Source of the DNA: Muriicola sp. Z0-33
Lineage (GTDB): Bacteria; Bacteroidota; Bacteroidia; Flavobacteriales; Flavobacteriaceae
Length of the DNA: 64,000 bases
Direction of reading: 5' to 3'
Assembly: GCF_026126425.1 (NCBI RefSeq)
Contig: NZ_JAFMPW010000013.1
Location: forward strand, 1 to 64,000
Made by a program: the position numbers and the translations under genes. Positions 46,055-56,151 of this stretch are shown piece after piece. The number at the start of each line of letters is the position of its first letter. Position 1 is the stretch's first letter. The notes below the pieces were generated by a model that was not told the origin of the DNA, did not search any database, and worked only from the letters and a program-made list of their open reading frames with translations.

Positions 46055-47404
46055 CTAAAGGAAAAGCTTCTCAATTTTGCGGATAGAACGAGGGAGGCAA
46101 CATACCACCACCCGGTCTCCTTCCTTAATTTTAAAATCCCCCAGGGCAATGAGCCCCTTACCATCCCTGATAACTCCACCTATAATGGCCGTTCTGGGGA
46201 AGTTCAGGTCCTTAATAAAGCTATTATTAACTTTTGAAGTTGGTTTGACTATAAATTCCAATATCTCAGCGTTGAGATTGTTTAAGCGGGTTAGTGCGAC
46301 CACCTCTCCCCTTCTGATATGTCTGAATATATTATTAGCCGCCAATAATTTTTTGTTGATCAGCGTATCCACACCAATAGATTGTGAAAGCTGAAAATAA
46401 TCCATGTTTTCGACCATGGCAATGGTCTTTTTAATGTTCTTGGATTTAGCCACTAAACAAGACATAATATTGGTTTCCGAATTTCCGGTAACAGCAATAA
46501 AGGCATCCATAGAATCCAGACTCTCCTCTTCTAACAATTCTACGTTTCGGCAGTCTCCATTAATCACCAGCGCGTTGGGCAAGCCATCGGCTAGTTCAAA
46601 TGCCTTTGCTTTATCTTTCTCAATCAATTTTACATTAAACTTGGCTTCACATAAGTCGCGCACTGCATTAAACCCAACCTTGCTCCCCCCAAGTACCATC
46701 ACATTTTTAATTTCCTCTTTTTTCTTGCCTGTTAACTTGTAAAGCTCATCTACCCCTTTTCTGTCAGTTACAAAATAGACCTGATCTTCTTCCTTAAAAA
46801 CGGTATCACCCCTTGGAATCACAGTAAACTGTGTGCCCTGTCGCTGCATTGCTATTGGCATAAAATGCAATTCTGGAAATATTCTGGCTGCTTCTTTCAC
46901 CATTTTACCTACAAATGGAGCGGATTTTGGAATAGAGACTCCTACCATGATCAGCAGGCCTTCTTCAAATTCGTAAGTGTCGTTAAATGCAGATTGATTT
47001 ATCAGTAATTTTATTTCTGCAGCTGCAAGTTCTTCTGGTGATATTAACTCATCAATACCCAATTCTGAAAAATTGATGGTTTCCTTATTGTCAATAAATT
47101 CTGTGTTAGATATTCTGGCAATGGTCCTTTTACAACCCAGTTGTTTTGCCAGCATACACAAAGTAATATTTGTTGTCTCAGAAGAAGTTACTCCTATTAC
47201 CAATGAAGAATCTGCTACTCGCGCTTCCTGAAGTACTGTAATGGAAGTAGCATCACCTTTTAAAACACGTATATCCAAATGGCTATCGGCATACGCCAGG
47301 CTTTCTTTGTTGGTATCAATTAATGTAATATCCTGAGACTCGTAAGACAATAATTTGGCTAAATGAAAGCCTACTTCACCGGCACCGGCTATAATAATCC
47401 TCAT
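46055..47404 (-). CDS. trkA: Trk potassium uptake regulator TrkA
   Basis: The protein has 449 residues. It is a tandem RCK protein: RCK-N1 MRIIIAGAGEVGFHLA, RCK-C1 (about 140-215), RCK-N2 NVMVLGGSKVGFNAV, RCK-C2 at the end. It binds NAD(H)/ATP and opens TrkH. It is the promoter-proximal gene of the trkA-trkH operon; TAATTTTG on the minus strand (47521-47514) is a candidate -7 box. Confidence 0.95.
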   Translation of the reverse strand: MRIIIAGAGEVGFHLAKLLSYESQDITLIDTNKESLAYADSHLDIRVLKGDATSITVLQEARVADSSLVIGVTSSETTNITLCMLAKQLGCKRTIARISNTEFIDNKETINFSELGIDELISPEELAAAEIKLLINQSAFNDTYEFEEGLLIMVGVSIPKSAPFVGKMVKEAARIFPELHFMPIAMQRQGTQFTVIPRGDTVFKEEDQVYFVTDRKGVDELYKLTGKKKEEIKNVMVLGGSKVGFNAVRDLCEAKFNVKLIEKDKAKAFELADGLPNALVINGDCRNVELLEEESLDSMDAFIAVTGNSETNIMSCLVAKSKNIKKTIAMVENMDYFQLSQSIGVDTLINKKLLAANNIFRHIRRGEVVALTRLNNLNAEILEFIVKPTSKVNNSFIKDLNFPRTAIIGGVIRDGKGLIALGDFKIKEGDRVVVCCLPRSIRKIEKLFL

Positions 47405-47513
47405 CTATAAATTGTATTTACTTTTGTTCCGAAGTAATCCGAAATGGCAGATATGCCAGATGACCTCTAAGCTATTGTAGCTCATCATGTAAGAGTTTGC
47501 AACTGTGCGACTG

Positions 47514-47521
47514 CAAAATTA
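47514..47521 (-). promoter_or_regulatory. -7 box for trkA-trkH
   Basis: TAATTTTG on the minus strand matches TAnnTTTG; I find no TTG at the right distance. Confidence 0.35.
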
Positions 47522-47615
47522 CGTAAATATTAATTGATTATTAGGAATTAATAATTCATTATACTCCTGGAGTGGTAAAGTAGATTACTGTTGGCCAGTA
47601 TGATTATTAATAAAG

Positions 47616-47623
47616 TATCTTTG
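47616..47623 (+). promoter_or_regulatory. -7 box for the menG/ubiE gene
   Basis: TATCTTTG matches TAnnTTTG; a TTG lies 22 nt upstream. The leader would be about 8 nt. Confidence 0.5.
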
Positions 47624-47637
47624 CCAAAATTTTGCAT

Positions 47638-48366
47638 ATGACCAAAAAGGTAACCCCTTATAAAGACTCAGAACTAGGAAAGAAAGAGCAGGTAACAAAA
47701 ATGTTCGATGCCATTTCTGATAATTATGATGGCCTCAACAGGGTAATATCTTTCGGTATTGATGTTAAATGGCGAAAGCGGGTGGTTTCAATTTTAAAGG
47801 ATAAAAAGCCGGCTACTATTTTAGACATCGCTACAGGAACCGGCGATCTGGCAATCAATTTAACGGCCACAGGAGCTCATAAAATTGTGGGATTGGATAT
47901 TTCTCCGGGGATGCTTCAGGTTGGGAAGAAAAAAGTAATTGAAAAAAAGCTTCAAAATACCGTTGAAATGATAGTTGGGGATAGCGAAAATTTGCAATTT
48001 CCTGCCCAGCACTTCGACGCCGTTACCGTGGCATTTGGTGTCCGAAATTTTGAAAACCTTGAAAAAGGGCTGTCTGAGATTTACAGAGTATTAAAACCCG
48101 GTGGCACTCTTGTTGTACTAGAAACGTCTGTTCCGGTAAAAACCCCCTTCAAACAAGGTTATCATTTTTACACAAAATACATACTTCCCGTTATAGGCAA
48201 ACTCTTTTCTAAAGACAGATCTGCATATACCTATCTCAGCGAATCCGCAGCAGTTTTCCCACATGGGAAAGATTTCAACAATATTTTAGGAAAAATCGGG
48301 TTTATAGCTATGGAGAACAAACCCCAGACATTTGGGGTAGCATCTATATATGTGGCTATAAAATAA
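47638..48366 (+). CDS. ubiE: Demethylmenaquinone methyltransferase
   Basis: The protein has 242 residues from [10 protein letters not shown]; a TTG two codons upstream is not needed. It performs the last methylation of menaquinone. Signatures: [35 protein letters not shown] (SAM), [26 protein letters not shown]. As flavobacteria use menaquinone, menG is the better functional name. The porT-family gene follows, a common arrangement in this group. Confidence 0.95.
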   Translation: MTKKVTPYKDSELGKKEQVTKMFDAISDNYDGLNRVISFGIDVKWRKRVVSILKDKKPATILDIATGTGDLAINLTATGAHKIVGLDISPGMLQVGKKKVIEKKLQNTVEMIVGDSENLQFPAQHFDAVTVAFGVRNFENLEKGLSEIYRVLKPGGTLVVLETSVPVKTPFKQGYHFYTKYILPVIGKLFSKDRSAYTYLSESAAVFPHGKDFNNILGKIGFIAMENKPQTFGVASIYVAIK

Positions 48367-48473
48367 ATGATTTAAAGGAGCTAGATTCATAATAGCCACC
48401 ATTATATGGTTCTAATCATAAACCCTGTAGGCGAAAGATACCTCACCTATTTACAGAAAATGGATATCAACAG

Positions 48474-49172
48474 ATGAAAAAAATAATTTTTCTTTTGGTA
48501 GCATCACTTTTACTAAGTGGACATATGGGTACTGCCCAATTCAAGGAAAAGCCGATCATCAATCTTGAAAATGAGGACAAGGCATTTCTCAACTGGGGAT
48601 ATTATCTTGGGTTTAATCAGTACGATTTTAAGTATGATTACGTAAATGACCTGGAAGATATCCTGGTCGACAAGTCTCTTGGGTTTAATGTAGGGCTTAT
48701 TGGTGAAATGCGGATTAATGAATTTTTAGACCTGCGATTTGAACCCGGGTTATTCTATACTCAGCGTACGCTGGGATTTCCTGGTTTCTCGGAGGAAAAT
48801 GATGCAATAAGAGAAGTTAAATCTACCTATATTAATTTCCCCTTGTTAATAAAAGCGAGTGCCCGAAGATTTGGAAACTGGAAACCCTTTATAATAGGTG
48901 GAGTAGGAACTGCCATGAATCTTGGCGCTAACCAGGATGCACTTGATGATAATAGTAGCGGAACCTTTAGAATGAAAAAGAATGTCTACAATTACGAATT
49001 GGGTTTTGGAATTGATTTCTACACGGAGTATTTTAAGTTCTCCCCATCTATACGAGGTGTTTTCGCCATATCAGACGAATTGGTACCTGATAACGATCCA
49101 AATAGCCCCTGGACAGGCAATATAGATGCCCTTAGAACCAGAGGGATATTCATAAATTTCACCTTTGAATAA
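48474..49172 (+). CDS. porT: PorT-family outer-membrane protein
   Basis: The protein has 232 residues. The signal peptide is cleaved near residue 22 (TAQF). The rest is an eight-stranded-type beta-barrel: NWGYYLGFNQYDFKYDY, VGLIGEMRINEFLDLRFEPG, PFIIGGVGTAMNLG and a C-terminal RGIFINFTFE ending in aromatic Phe. PorT is needed for type IX secretion in Porphyromonas and Flavobacterium. The position after menG/ubiE supports the true porT orthologue rather than a generic family member. Confidence 0.87.
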   Translation: MKKIIFLLVASLLLSGHMGTAQFKEKPIINLENEDKAFLNWGYYLGFNQYDFKYDYVNDLEDILVDKSLGFNVGLIGEMRINEFLDLRFEPGLFYTQRTLGFPGFSEENDAIREVKSTYINFPLLIKASARRFGNWKPFIIGGVGTAMNLGANQDALDDNSSGTFRMKKNVYNYELGFGIDFYTEYFKFSPSIRGVFAISDELVPDNDPNSPWTGNIDALRTRGIFINFTFE

Positions 49173-49263
49173 GGATAATCTCAATTGTAGTAAGGACCAC
49201 TATTCAGTTTAATAATATGGTAAGTGCTGCAGCGCCCATACAATTGTTGAATCACGGTTTGTA

Positions 49264-49328
49264 GCTTACTGATTACTGTTTACTGATTACTGATTATTGT
49301 TAATTGTTAATTGCTAATTGCTAATTGC
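49264..49328. repeat. Short degenerate heptamer tandem repeats
   Basis: Runs of TGATTAC/TGATTAT (about 49270-49297) are followed by TTAATTG and CTAATTG units up to the end of the SpoU gene. Such short AT-rich repeats in the space between convergent genes are known in Flavobacteriaceae; function is unknown. Confidence 0.7.
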
Positions 49329-50055
49329 TTATAGACCCCCTCCTAATCTCGTTTAATAATATAGCCGTTGCTGTTCCAACGTTTAAACTCTCGGTGGTTT
49401 TTTTACCAAATTGGGGGATACTTATTTTGGTTGTTATCTCAGAAGAGACAACTTCCGATATTCCGTTGGCCTCATTTCCCATTACCAAAATACCTGCTTT
49501 AGGCAGTTGTTCTCCATAGACCACTTCTCCGTCCATAAAGGCCCCATAAACCGGCAATTGGCTCTCACTTAATGTATCATTCAGGTTTACATAGGTAATA
49601 TTAACCCTGGCAATAGATCCCATAGATGCCTGCAACACTTTAGGATTATAGCAATCTACGGTATCTTCCGAACACAGAATTTGTTTTACACCAAACCAAT
49701 CGCACAACCTGATGATAGTTCCAAAATTTCCGGGATCATTGATACCATCCAGGGCAATTACCCAATCTTTAAATTCAAATTCAACCTTCTCAGGGATATG
49801 AAAGACTCCCAATACCGTATTAGGATTTTTAAAGCCACTCATCTGCTTCAATTCCGGTGCACTTATATGGTGACAATTAAATCCCAAATCTGAATATAAA
49901 TCGGGATCGGTACTATAAATGGCATGTTCCTTGTAATTAGACATTAAAAGCTCCCGAACGGTCTTAATTCCTTCGGCAACGAACATTTTATGCCGACTTC
50001 GGTATTTTTTTTGCTGTAAGCTTTTTATAAATTTTATTTGACTTTTAACAACCAT
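49321..50055 (-). CDS. TrmH/SpoU-family RNA 2'-O-methyltransferase
   Basis: The protein has 244 residues. An N-terminal substrate-binding part (KSQIKFIKSLQQKKYRSRHKM) is followed by a SPOUT knot domain: ALDGINDPGNFGTIIRLCDW (motif 1), ILVMGNEANGIS (motif 2) and SIPQFGKKTTESLNVGTA (motif 3). It probably methylates a 23S rRNA nucleotide; the site cannot be told. Its start lies only 24 nt from the divergent tamL start. Confidence 0.92.
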   Translation of the reverse strand: MVVKSQIKFIKSLQQKKYRSRHKMFVAEGIKTVRELLMSNYKEHAIYSTDPDLYSDLGFNCHHISAPELKQMSGFKNPNTVLGVFHIPEKVEFEFKDWVIALDGINDPGNFGTIIRLCDWFGVKQILCSEDTVDCYNPKVLQASMGSIARVNITYVNLNDTLSESQLPVYGAFMDGEVVYGEQLPKAGILVMGNEANGISEVVSSEITTKISIPQFGKKTTESLNVGTATAILLNEIRRGSISN

Positions 50056-50079
50056 TCAAATAATGTATTTTTGGCTTCT

Positions 50080-52668
50080 ATGAACACCCTTTTGAGTTAT
50101 GAAAAGAGTATAGCAAAAATAGGTTTATTATTGCTAGCAGTCATAATCAGCTCTTGTAACGCGCTTAAACGGGTAGACGAGGACGAATTACTTCTTACCG
50201 GAAATAACATTTATGCCAATGATCAGAAAGTTATTGATGATGATATTCACAGCCTGATAGTTCAAAAACCCAATAGCACTTTGTTGGGCTATCCATTGAG
50301 ATTAAACTTATATAATCTGGCAAAAAAAGACCCGGATTCCTCATTTCAGGCATGGTTGCACAAAAAAGAAAAAAGAGAACAGCGCTGGTCTAACCTACTT
50401 TCCCAAAAACAGGTGAACAGGTTGGGCGAATCTTTTATGGTAAAAGGGTATAGCGAATGGCTAAAAAACATTGGCGAAGCACCGGTTGTAATAGATACTT
50501 CAAGAACCCGAAAATCTCTACAGAGACTCAGTGCCTATTATGGCAGCAAAGGGTACTTTAACAATAATACCACCTATGAAATAGATAGTACCAGGCGTAG
50601 GCAAAGGGCAGAAATAAATTACAAAATTTCTTTGGGCAAGCCCTATGTGATAGATACCGTTTCCAAAAAAATAGCCTCAGTTGCAATTGATTCTTTATAC
50701 GAACTAAACAGAGCAGATTCCTTTATAAAAAAGAATAAACAATTTGATCTGACAGACTTCAACAATGAAAGAGAACGTCTGACAGCTTTGTTTCGGAATT
50801 CTGGAGTATTTAATTTTCAGGAAAGCTCTATCACTTACGACATTTTAAGAGATACTACCTCTGGCAGAGATGATCAGAAAATGAGTGTGGAATTAAATAT
50901 TGAGAACATAAGATTAAGAGGGGATAGTGCACTGACCACCGGAGCCTATAAAGTGCATCGTTTTGATAAGGTAAATATTTTCGCAGATCATAATTACAAT
51001 GACAACATCAATGAATTATCGTCTGTAGAATTTGAGAATTACACCATTTATTACAAAGGTAAATTAAGATATAAGCCAAAGGCATTAACAGATGCTATTT
51101 TTCTGGAGAAAGACAGTATCTACAGGGATATAGACAGACTCAGAACATATAGGCAGATAAGCAATTTAAATACCTTCAAATATCCGAATATTGAACTTCT
51201 GGAAGACCCAACTCAGACAAAACTGACCTCAAATATTTATCTGGCACCCAGACCAAAATATTCCCTGGGTGTTGATTTCGACATTACCCACTCCAATATT
51301 CAGCGCCTTGGCATTGGCTTTAGTTCTTCGCTAATGACCAGGAATGTATTTGGAGGTGCCGAAACATTAAGTATTTCGGCAGGAGGCACCTTTGGGTTAT
51401 TGAGTGACGATTCTTTACCGGATGACTTCTTTTCAGAAATTGGCGGAGATATTAATCTGACATTTCCAAGGATCTGGTTTCCTTTTATCAATACAAAGCA
51501 AATCATACCCTATTATATGCTCCCTAAGACCAGGGTCTCGGCTGGTACAAGCTTTCAAAAAAACATAGGATTAGACAAGCAAACGTTTAATACTGTCCTG
51601 GGTTATAATTGGACTCCTTCAGATTTTAAAAAGAACACCCTGGAACTGCTGAATATTCAGTATGTCAGAAATGTTAACCCAGACAGGTTTTTTAATGTCT
51701 ATCAAAGTACGTATAGCAGCCTGGACGACATAGCAGATAGTTATGAGGGCAATGCCAGTCTTGCAGACTTTTACGAGAGCGTAAATAATACTTCAGATGC
51801 ACTCCAACTCATAATACCCGAAGGTACTACGGGTTTTACCAATGCCATTCTAAACAGGGAGGTTCCTTCTAACACAGAAGATTTCAGGGAAGTGAGCAGG
51901 ATTGAAGAAAGACGCCAGCGTCTAACCGAAAATAACCTGATTTTTGCCAGTAATTATTCCCTGAACAAAACCAACAGGATAGATTTAAACGACAACGATT
52001 TTTATCAATTCAGATTTAAGTTAGAAAGTGCCGGAAACTTACTTTCAGGATTATCACGGATTTTCCCATTTAATGAAAACGAAAATCAGGACCGCCTTGT
52101 TTTTGGTGTACCCTATTCGCAATATATTAAAACGGAATTCGATTTTATTAAACACTGGGGATTATCCCGCACAGATGTTCTAGCTTTTAGGGGTTTCTTT
52201 GGTATTGCTATCCCCTATGGCAACTCTAACAACATCCCGTTTACAAGAAGTTATTTTGCCGGAGGCTCTAATGATAACAGAGCCTGGAACCCTTATTCTC
52301 TGGGTCCGGGTAGAACTCAGAACATCAACGATTTTAATGAAGCTAATCTTAAGATTGCATTCAACCTGGAGTACAGATTTCCAATAGCAGGAGATGTGAA
52401 AGGCGCAATTTTTGCGGATGCCGGCAATATATGGAATGTTTGGGACAGCGAGGATGACCCCGATGCTGTTTTCAGTGGATTTGAGTCGTTAAGGGATATT
52501 GCATTGGGTACAGGTCTTGGACTTCGATACGATTTCACCTATTTTGTATTCCGTGTAGATTATGGTTTTAAGACCTACAACCCGGCCGAAGAACTTTCTA
52601 AAAGATGGTTTAGGGATTATAATTTTGCAAATGGGAAGCTTCAAATTGGAATAAATTATCCTTTTTAA
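50080..52668 (+). CDS. TamL-type BamA/TamA-family outer-membrane lipoprotein
   Basis: The protein has 862 residues from MNTLLSYEKS; an upstream ATG in the same frame (50038) would overlap the SpoU gene and lacks a signal. The lipobox IISSC sets the lipidated Cys near residue 26. POTRA-like repeats fill the first half and the last ~400 residues are an Omp85 barrel with FRGFFGIAIPYGNS, RSYFAGGSNDNRAW and a C-terminal LQIGINYPF. A TATTTTTG box at 50066-50073 ends 6 nt before the ATG. The lipid anchor is the hallmark of TamL in Bacteroidota. Confidence 0.9.
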   Translation: MNTLLSYEKSIAKIGLLLLAVIISSCNALKRVDEDELLLTGNNIYANDQKVIDDDIHSLIVQKPNSTLLGYPLRLNLYNLAKKDPDSSFQAWLHKKEKREQRWSNLLSQKQVNRLGESFMVKGYSEWLKNIGEAPVVIDTSRTRKSLQRLSAYYGSKGYFNNNTTYEIDSTRRRQRAEINYKISLGKPYVIDTVSKKIASVAIDSLYELNRADSFIKKNKQFDLTDFNNERERLTALFRNSGVFNFQESSITYDILRDTTSGRDDQKMSVELNIENIRLRGDSALTTGAYKVHRFDKVNIFADHNYNDNINELSSVEFENYTIYYKGKLRYKPKALTDAIFLEKDSIYRDIDRLRTYRQISNLNTFKYPNIELLEDPTQTKLTSNIYLAPRPKYSLGVDFDITHSNIQRLGIGFSSSLMTRNVFGGAETLSISAGGTFGLLSDDSLPDDFFSEIGGDINLTFPRIWFPFINTKQIIPYYMLPKTRVSAGTSFQKNIGLDKQTFNTVLGYNWTPSDFKKNTLELLNIQYVRNVNPDRFFNVYQSTYSSLDDIADSYEGNASLADFYESVNNTSDALQLIIPEGTTGFTNAILNREVPSNTEDFREVSRIEERRQRLTENNLIFASNYSLNKTNRIDLNDNDFYQFRFKLESAGNLLSGLSRIFPFNENENQDRLVFGVPYSQYIKTEFDFIKHWGLSRTDVLAFRGFFGIAIPYGNSNNIPFTRSYFAGGSNDNRAWNPYSLGPGRTQNINDFNEANLKIAFNLEYRFPIAGDVKGAIFADAGNIWNVWDSEDDPDAVFSGFESLRDIALGTGLGLRYDFTYFVFRVDYGFKTYNPAEELSKRWFRDYNFANGKLQIGINYPF

Positions 52669-52683
52669 CCTAACTTATTTTAT

Positions 52684-52691
52684 TACTTTTG
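52684..52691 (+). promoter_or_regulatory. -7 box for fbaA
   Basis: TACTTTTG matches TAnnTTTG; the -33 region has only a T run. The leader would be about 35 nt. Confidence 0.5.
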
Positions 52692-52728
52692 CCCAAATTC
52701 GAAAATCAAACCTTTAGACCACAAAGCT

Positions 52729-53796
52729 ATGTCTCATAATATAACACCTGGCGTTGCCACGGGTGATGATGTCCAGAAAATTTTTAATTATGCCAAGGAG
52801 AAGGGGTTTGCCCTTCCGGCAGTAAACGTCATCGGTTCCAATACTATCAATGGAGTTTTGGAAACGGCTGCAGCCTTAAATTCCCCTGTAATTATTCAAT
52901 TCTCTAATGGAGGAGCACAATTTAATGCAGGTAAAGCATTGTCAAATGACGGCCAGCAAGCAGCAATTTTAGGGGCTGTTGCAGGAGCTAAACACATACA
53001 TCAATTGGCCGAAGCCTATGGCGCTGTTGTTATACTACATACAGATCATTGTGCTAAGAAATTATTACCTTGGATAGATGGCCTATTAGCTGCCAGTGAG
53101 GCGCATTATGCGGCAACTGGCAAATCGCTCTTCAGCTCTCATATGATTGATCTTTCAGAAGAACCGATCGAAGAAAATATCGCCATTTGCAAAGAATATC
53201 TTGCAAGAATGAGCAAAATGGATATGACCCTGGAAATAGAATTGGGGATTACCGGAGGCGAAGAAGATGGTGTGGATAATACTGATGTTGATGACTCTAA
53301 GTTATACACTCAACCAGAAGAGGTTGCCTATGCTTATGAAGAATTGTCTAAAGTGAGCCCCAGGTTTACAATTGCTGCAGCATTCGGAAATGTTCATGGG
53401 GTGTATAAGCCAGGCAATGTTAAACTCACTCCAAAGATCCTTAAGAATTCACAGGAATTCATTACGGACAAGTATGGGGTGGAAAATAATCATATCGACT
53501 TTGTATTTCACGGAGGATCGGGCTCAACGGTTGAAGAAATAAGAGAAGCTATTGGTTACGGGGTAATTAAAATGAACATCGACACAGATCTACAGTATGC
53601 TTTTATGGAAGGAGTAAGGGATTATGTGCAAGACAAGAATGCCTATTTACAGGCACAAATTGGTAATCCTGAGGGAGCAGACCAACCCAATAAAAAGAAC
53701 TACGATCCCAGGGTATGGCTTAGGGAAGGTGAGAAAACTTTTGTCGCTAGATTAAAAAAAGCGTTTGAAGATTTAAATAATGTTAATACCTTGTAA
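52729..53796 (+). CDS. fbaA: Class II fructose-bisphosphate aldolase
   Basis: The protein has 355 residues. It splits fructose 1,6-bisphosphate in glycolysis and makes it in gluconeogenesis, with Zn2+. Class IIA length and signatures: [15 protein letters not shown], catalytic Asp and zinc His in [20 protein letters not shown], and [12 protein letters not shown] (phosphate site). accD follows after 38 nt and may share the transcript. Confidence 0.97.
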   Translation: MSHNITPGVATGDDVQKIFNYAKEKGFALPAVNVIGSNTINGVLETAAALNSPVIIQFSNGGAQFNAGKALSNDGQQAAILGAVAGAKHIHQLAEAYGAVVILHTDHCAKKLLPWIDGLLAASEAHYAATGKSLFSSHMIDLSEEPIEENIAICKEYLARMSKMDMTLEIELGITGGEEDGVDNTDVDDSKLYTQPEEVAYAYEELSKVSPRFTIAAAFGNVHGVYKPGNVKLTPKILKNSQEFITDKYGVENNHIDFVFHGGSGSTVEEIREAIGYGVIKMNIDTDLQYAFMEGVRDYVQDKNAYLQAQIGNPEGADQPNKKNYDPRVWLREGEKTFVARLKKAFEDLNNVNTL

Positions 53797-53834
53797 GTAG
53801 TTTGGAAAATTTAACTGAAGATAATACGGAATCT

Positions 53835-54695
53835 ATGTCGTTGTGGTTTAAGAGAAAAGAAAAGGGAATTCAGACATCTACCGAGCAAAAAAAGGACACG
53901 CCTAAAGGATTATGGTATAAATCCCCGACTGGTAAGATCGTAGAATCTGATGAATTGGCAAAAAACTTCTATGTAAGTCCTGAAGATGACTACCACGTAC
54001 GTATCGGCAGTAAGGAATATTTGGAAATACTTTTTGATGATAACACTTTTAAGGAATTGGATGCAAAATTAACCTCCAAAGACCCTCTTAAGTTTGTAGA
54101 TACCAAAAAATACTCAGACCGTTTAAAAGCAGCACAGAAAAAAACCGGATTAAAAGATGCCGTAAAAACGGCGGTTGGTAAATCTTTGGGGAAAGACCTT
54201 GTTGTGGCCTGTATGGATTTTAGTTTTATTGGTGGTTCTATGGGTAGTGTGGTAGGAGAGAAAATTGCCCGGGCTATAGATTATTCCATCAAAAATAAAA
54301 TTCCATTTGTAATGATTTCCAAATCAGGAGGTGCAAGAATGATGGAGGCCGCTCTATCTCTCATGCAACTGGCAAAGACTTCGGCGAAGTTAGCGCAACT
54401 GGCTGAGATAAAAGTTCCTTATATCTCTCTTTGCACAGACCCGACAACAGGCGGTACAACGGCTTCATATGCTATGCTCGGAGATATTAATATTTCAGAA
54501 CCTGGTGCTCTTATTGGATTTGCCGGACCCCGAGTAGTTAAAGAAGCTACCGGAAAGGAACTACCTGAAGGTTTTCAAACAGCAGAATTTGTTTTGGAAC
54601 ATGGCTTCTTAGATTTTATCACCCATAGAAAGGAACTCAAAACAAAAATTAATCTCTATATCGATCTTATAGAGAACAATCCCATTAGGAAATAA
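53835..54695 (+). CDS. accD: Acetyl-CoA carboxylase carboxyltransferase subunit beta
   Basis: The protein has 286 residues from [11 protein letters not shown]; a TTG at 53802 would add 11 residues not expected for the family. It transfers carboxyl from biotin to acetyl-CoA with AccA. The crotonase-type core is normal: [49 protein letters not shown]. The usual N-terminal four-Cys zinc ribbon is missing: the positions read WYKSPTGK and [10 protein letters not shown] instead of paired C-x2-C. Confidence 0.96.
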   Translation: MSLWFKRKEKGIQTSTEQKKDTPKGLWYKSPTGKIVESDELAKNFYVSPEDDYHVRIGSKEYLEILFDDNTFKELDAKLTSKDPLKFVDTKKYSDRLKAAQKKTGLKDAVKTAVGKSLGKDLVVACMDFSFIGGSMGSVVGEKIARAIDYSIKNKIPFVMISKSGGARMMEAALSLMQLAKTSAKLAQLAEIKVPYISLCTDPTTGGTTASYAMLGDINISEPGALIGFAGPRVVKEATGKELPEGFQTAEFVLEHGFLDFITHRKELKTKINLYIDLIENNPIRK

Positions 54696-54722
54696 AACAA
54701 GCCATTTAATAATTATCTGGCC

Positions 54723-54750
54723 GTCATTACTAAGGTAGTGAAGTAATCTC
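54723..54750 (+). repeat. REP-like element, diverged copy
   Basis: GTCATT...GAAGTAATCTC has the same ends as the next element's reverse complement (GTCATTGCGAG...GAAGCAATC). The two form an inverted pair between convergent genes. Confidence 0.55.
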
Positions 54751-54773
54751 ATTAATTCTCTCAGAATTTAAAA

Positions 54774-54811
54774 GATTGCTTCGTCCCGCCAGGGGCGGGA
54801 CTCGCAATGAC
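54774..54811 (-). repeat. REP-like GC-rich hairpin element
   Basis: GATTGCTTCGTCCCGCC then AGG then GGCGGGACTCGCAATGAC: a stem with a GC core inside AT-rich sequence, and the widely dispersed Bacteroidota form GTCATTGCGAG...GAAGCAATC when read in reverse. It may also act as a terminator for accD or the minus-strand lipoprotein. Confidence 0.7.
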
Positions 54812-54845
54812 AACTTAATTGTTTATTAAATGGCCTGATTATATC

Positions 54846-55712
54846 TTAATCAAAGAACCTTCTTAGAAATATCTCTTTGGAACTTCCATCGGGTTGGGTT
54901 AATATCCCAATTGCATCACAACTACCATCTCCAAAATCTAAACTTGCAGTGGCATCATTTCTCGAAATTTCCAGTATACCACTAACGATAAACCTACAGG
55001 CAAATTCGCGGCGTAAGGGAGTAATCGTCTCCTTCATAAAGACATTTCCTAACTTTCCAGTATAAGTACCCTGCCCTGAAATAAGTACAACATTATCTCC
55101 CCAGAAGCCTGTACCGAATCCTTCTACCCACTCTCTGGTTCTATTTCCTGTAAAACTAGCTGTGGATCCATCGGGCCATACAGCATTGAATCCGGCAACA
55201 GCATCAGATTGTGGATTTCCATCAGCATTAGACCTCATCCTTACAACAGAAGCACTACCCTCAACTGCCACACCATTGAAAACAAAATTTTCAAGATCAA
55301 GGCTTAAGGTATTTGAAGCAAGATCCATGTCTTTTAAATAACTTAAATAAATGATTCCACTCAAGACATTTCCATTAGGCAATTCGCATCCATCTCCAAA
55401 ATCTATGGTTTTCTCCTTTGATGTACTTGTTATTACAGTTGTAATAGTTACACAATCTGGCAAATAATCTGAAGTATAAAAACTCTTAGACGTTGCCGAA
55501 ATTTCATCCGTAGCATATACATCTTCTGCAATATTCAGCACTTCCTCTGAAATTAGCTCCGATTCATCACTAGCTTTAAGCTCAGCAACATCAAAAGTCT
55601 CCTCTACCTCTATAGCCTCCTGGTCTGTTTCATTTTTATCACAAGAGAAAATCAATAGGGCGCCGAAGAACAATGTGGCAAATAATTTCGTTCCTTTAAT
55701 ACACTTTTTCAT
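54846..55712 (-). CDS. Hypothetical lipoprotein, two repeated FGDG blocks
   Basis: The protein has 288 residues. The lipobox LLIFSC puts the lipidated Cys near residue 24. An acidic, low-complexity stretch (VEETFDVAELKASDESEL) is followed by a beta-rich region with two similar segments: TIDFGDGCELPNGNVLSG and SLDFGDGSCDAIGIL. Cys residues in DCVTI, DGCEL, FACRF and GSCDA may pair. I do not recognise a domain family; it is of a type common in flavobacteria. Confidence 0.8.
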   Translation of the reverse strand: MKKCIKGTKLFATLFFGALLIFSCDKNETDQEAIEVEETFDVAELKASDESELISEEVLNIAEDVYATDEISATSKSFYTSDYLPDCVTITTVITSTSKEKTIDFGDGCELPNGNVLSGIIYLSYLKDMDLASNTLSLDLENFVFNGVAVEGSASVVRMRSNADGNPQSDAVAGFNAVWPDGSTASFTGNRTREWVEGFGTGFWGDNVVLISGQGTYTGKLGNVFMKETITPLRREFACRFIVSGILEISRNDATASLDFGDGSCDAIGILTQPDGSSKEIFLRRFFD

Positions 55713-55815
55713 AATTGTAATTTTTTAAAGTTTGTTCTTCTATGACCGTCCGTAACCCAAAAGGTTTAACAACAACTAAAAAAAAATGTATGTACGCAGA
55801 TTCTAAAAATATTAT

Positions 55816-55823
55816 TATCTTTG
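55816..55823 (+). promoter_or_regulatory. -7 box for rpsO
   Basis: TATCTTTG matches TAnnTTTG; the -33 element is weak. The leader is about 50 nt. Confidence 0.55.
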
Positions 55824-55877
55824 CGCCCTGGTTGAAAAACAATCAGATACATAAAAATCATTAAAATTAATATTGGA

Positions 55878-56147
55878 ATGTATTTAACAAGTGAAAAAAA
55901 GGCCGAAATATTCAAAAAACACGGCGGCTCTGAAAAGAACACAGGTTCTACAGAAGGGCAGATTGCATTGTTTACTCACAGGATAAATCATCTTAGTGGA
56001 CATTTAAAAAACAATCAAAAAGACTATAATACAGAACGCTCCCTGGTAAGACTGGTAGGTAAAAGAAGAAGCCTGTTAGATTATCTTAAGAATAAGGATA
56101 TAGCAAAATACAGGGAACTTATAAAAACATTGAATATCAGAAAATAA
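55878..56147 (+). CDS. rpsO: 30S ribosomal protein S15
   Basis: The protein has 89 residues, the standard length. It binds 16S rRNA helices 20-22 early in assembly. Signatures: GSTEGQIALFTHRINHLSGH and VRLVGKRRSLLDYLKNKD. The order rpsO-pnp is conserved widely in bacteria. A strong terminator lies between the two here. Confidence 0.98.
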   Translation: MYLTSEKKAEIFKKHGGSEKNTGSTEGQIALFTHRINHLSGHLKNNQKDYNTERSLVRLVGKRRSLLDYLKNKDIAKYRELIKTLNIRK

Positions 56148-56151
56148 ATAC

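Noticed and set aside
46054-46179. N-terminal extension of trkH
   Set aside because: It lies inside trkA and is not membrane-like; ATG at 46053 starts the first helix.
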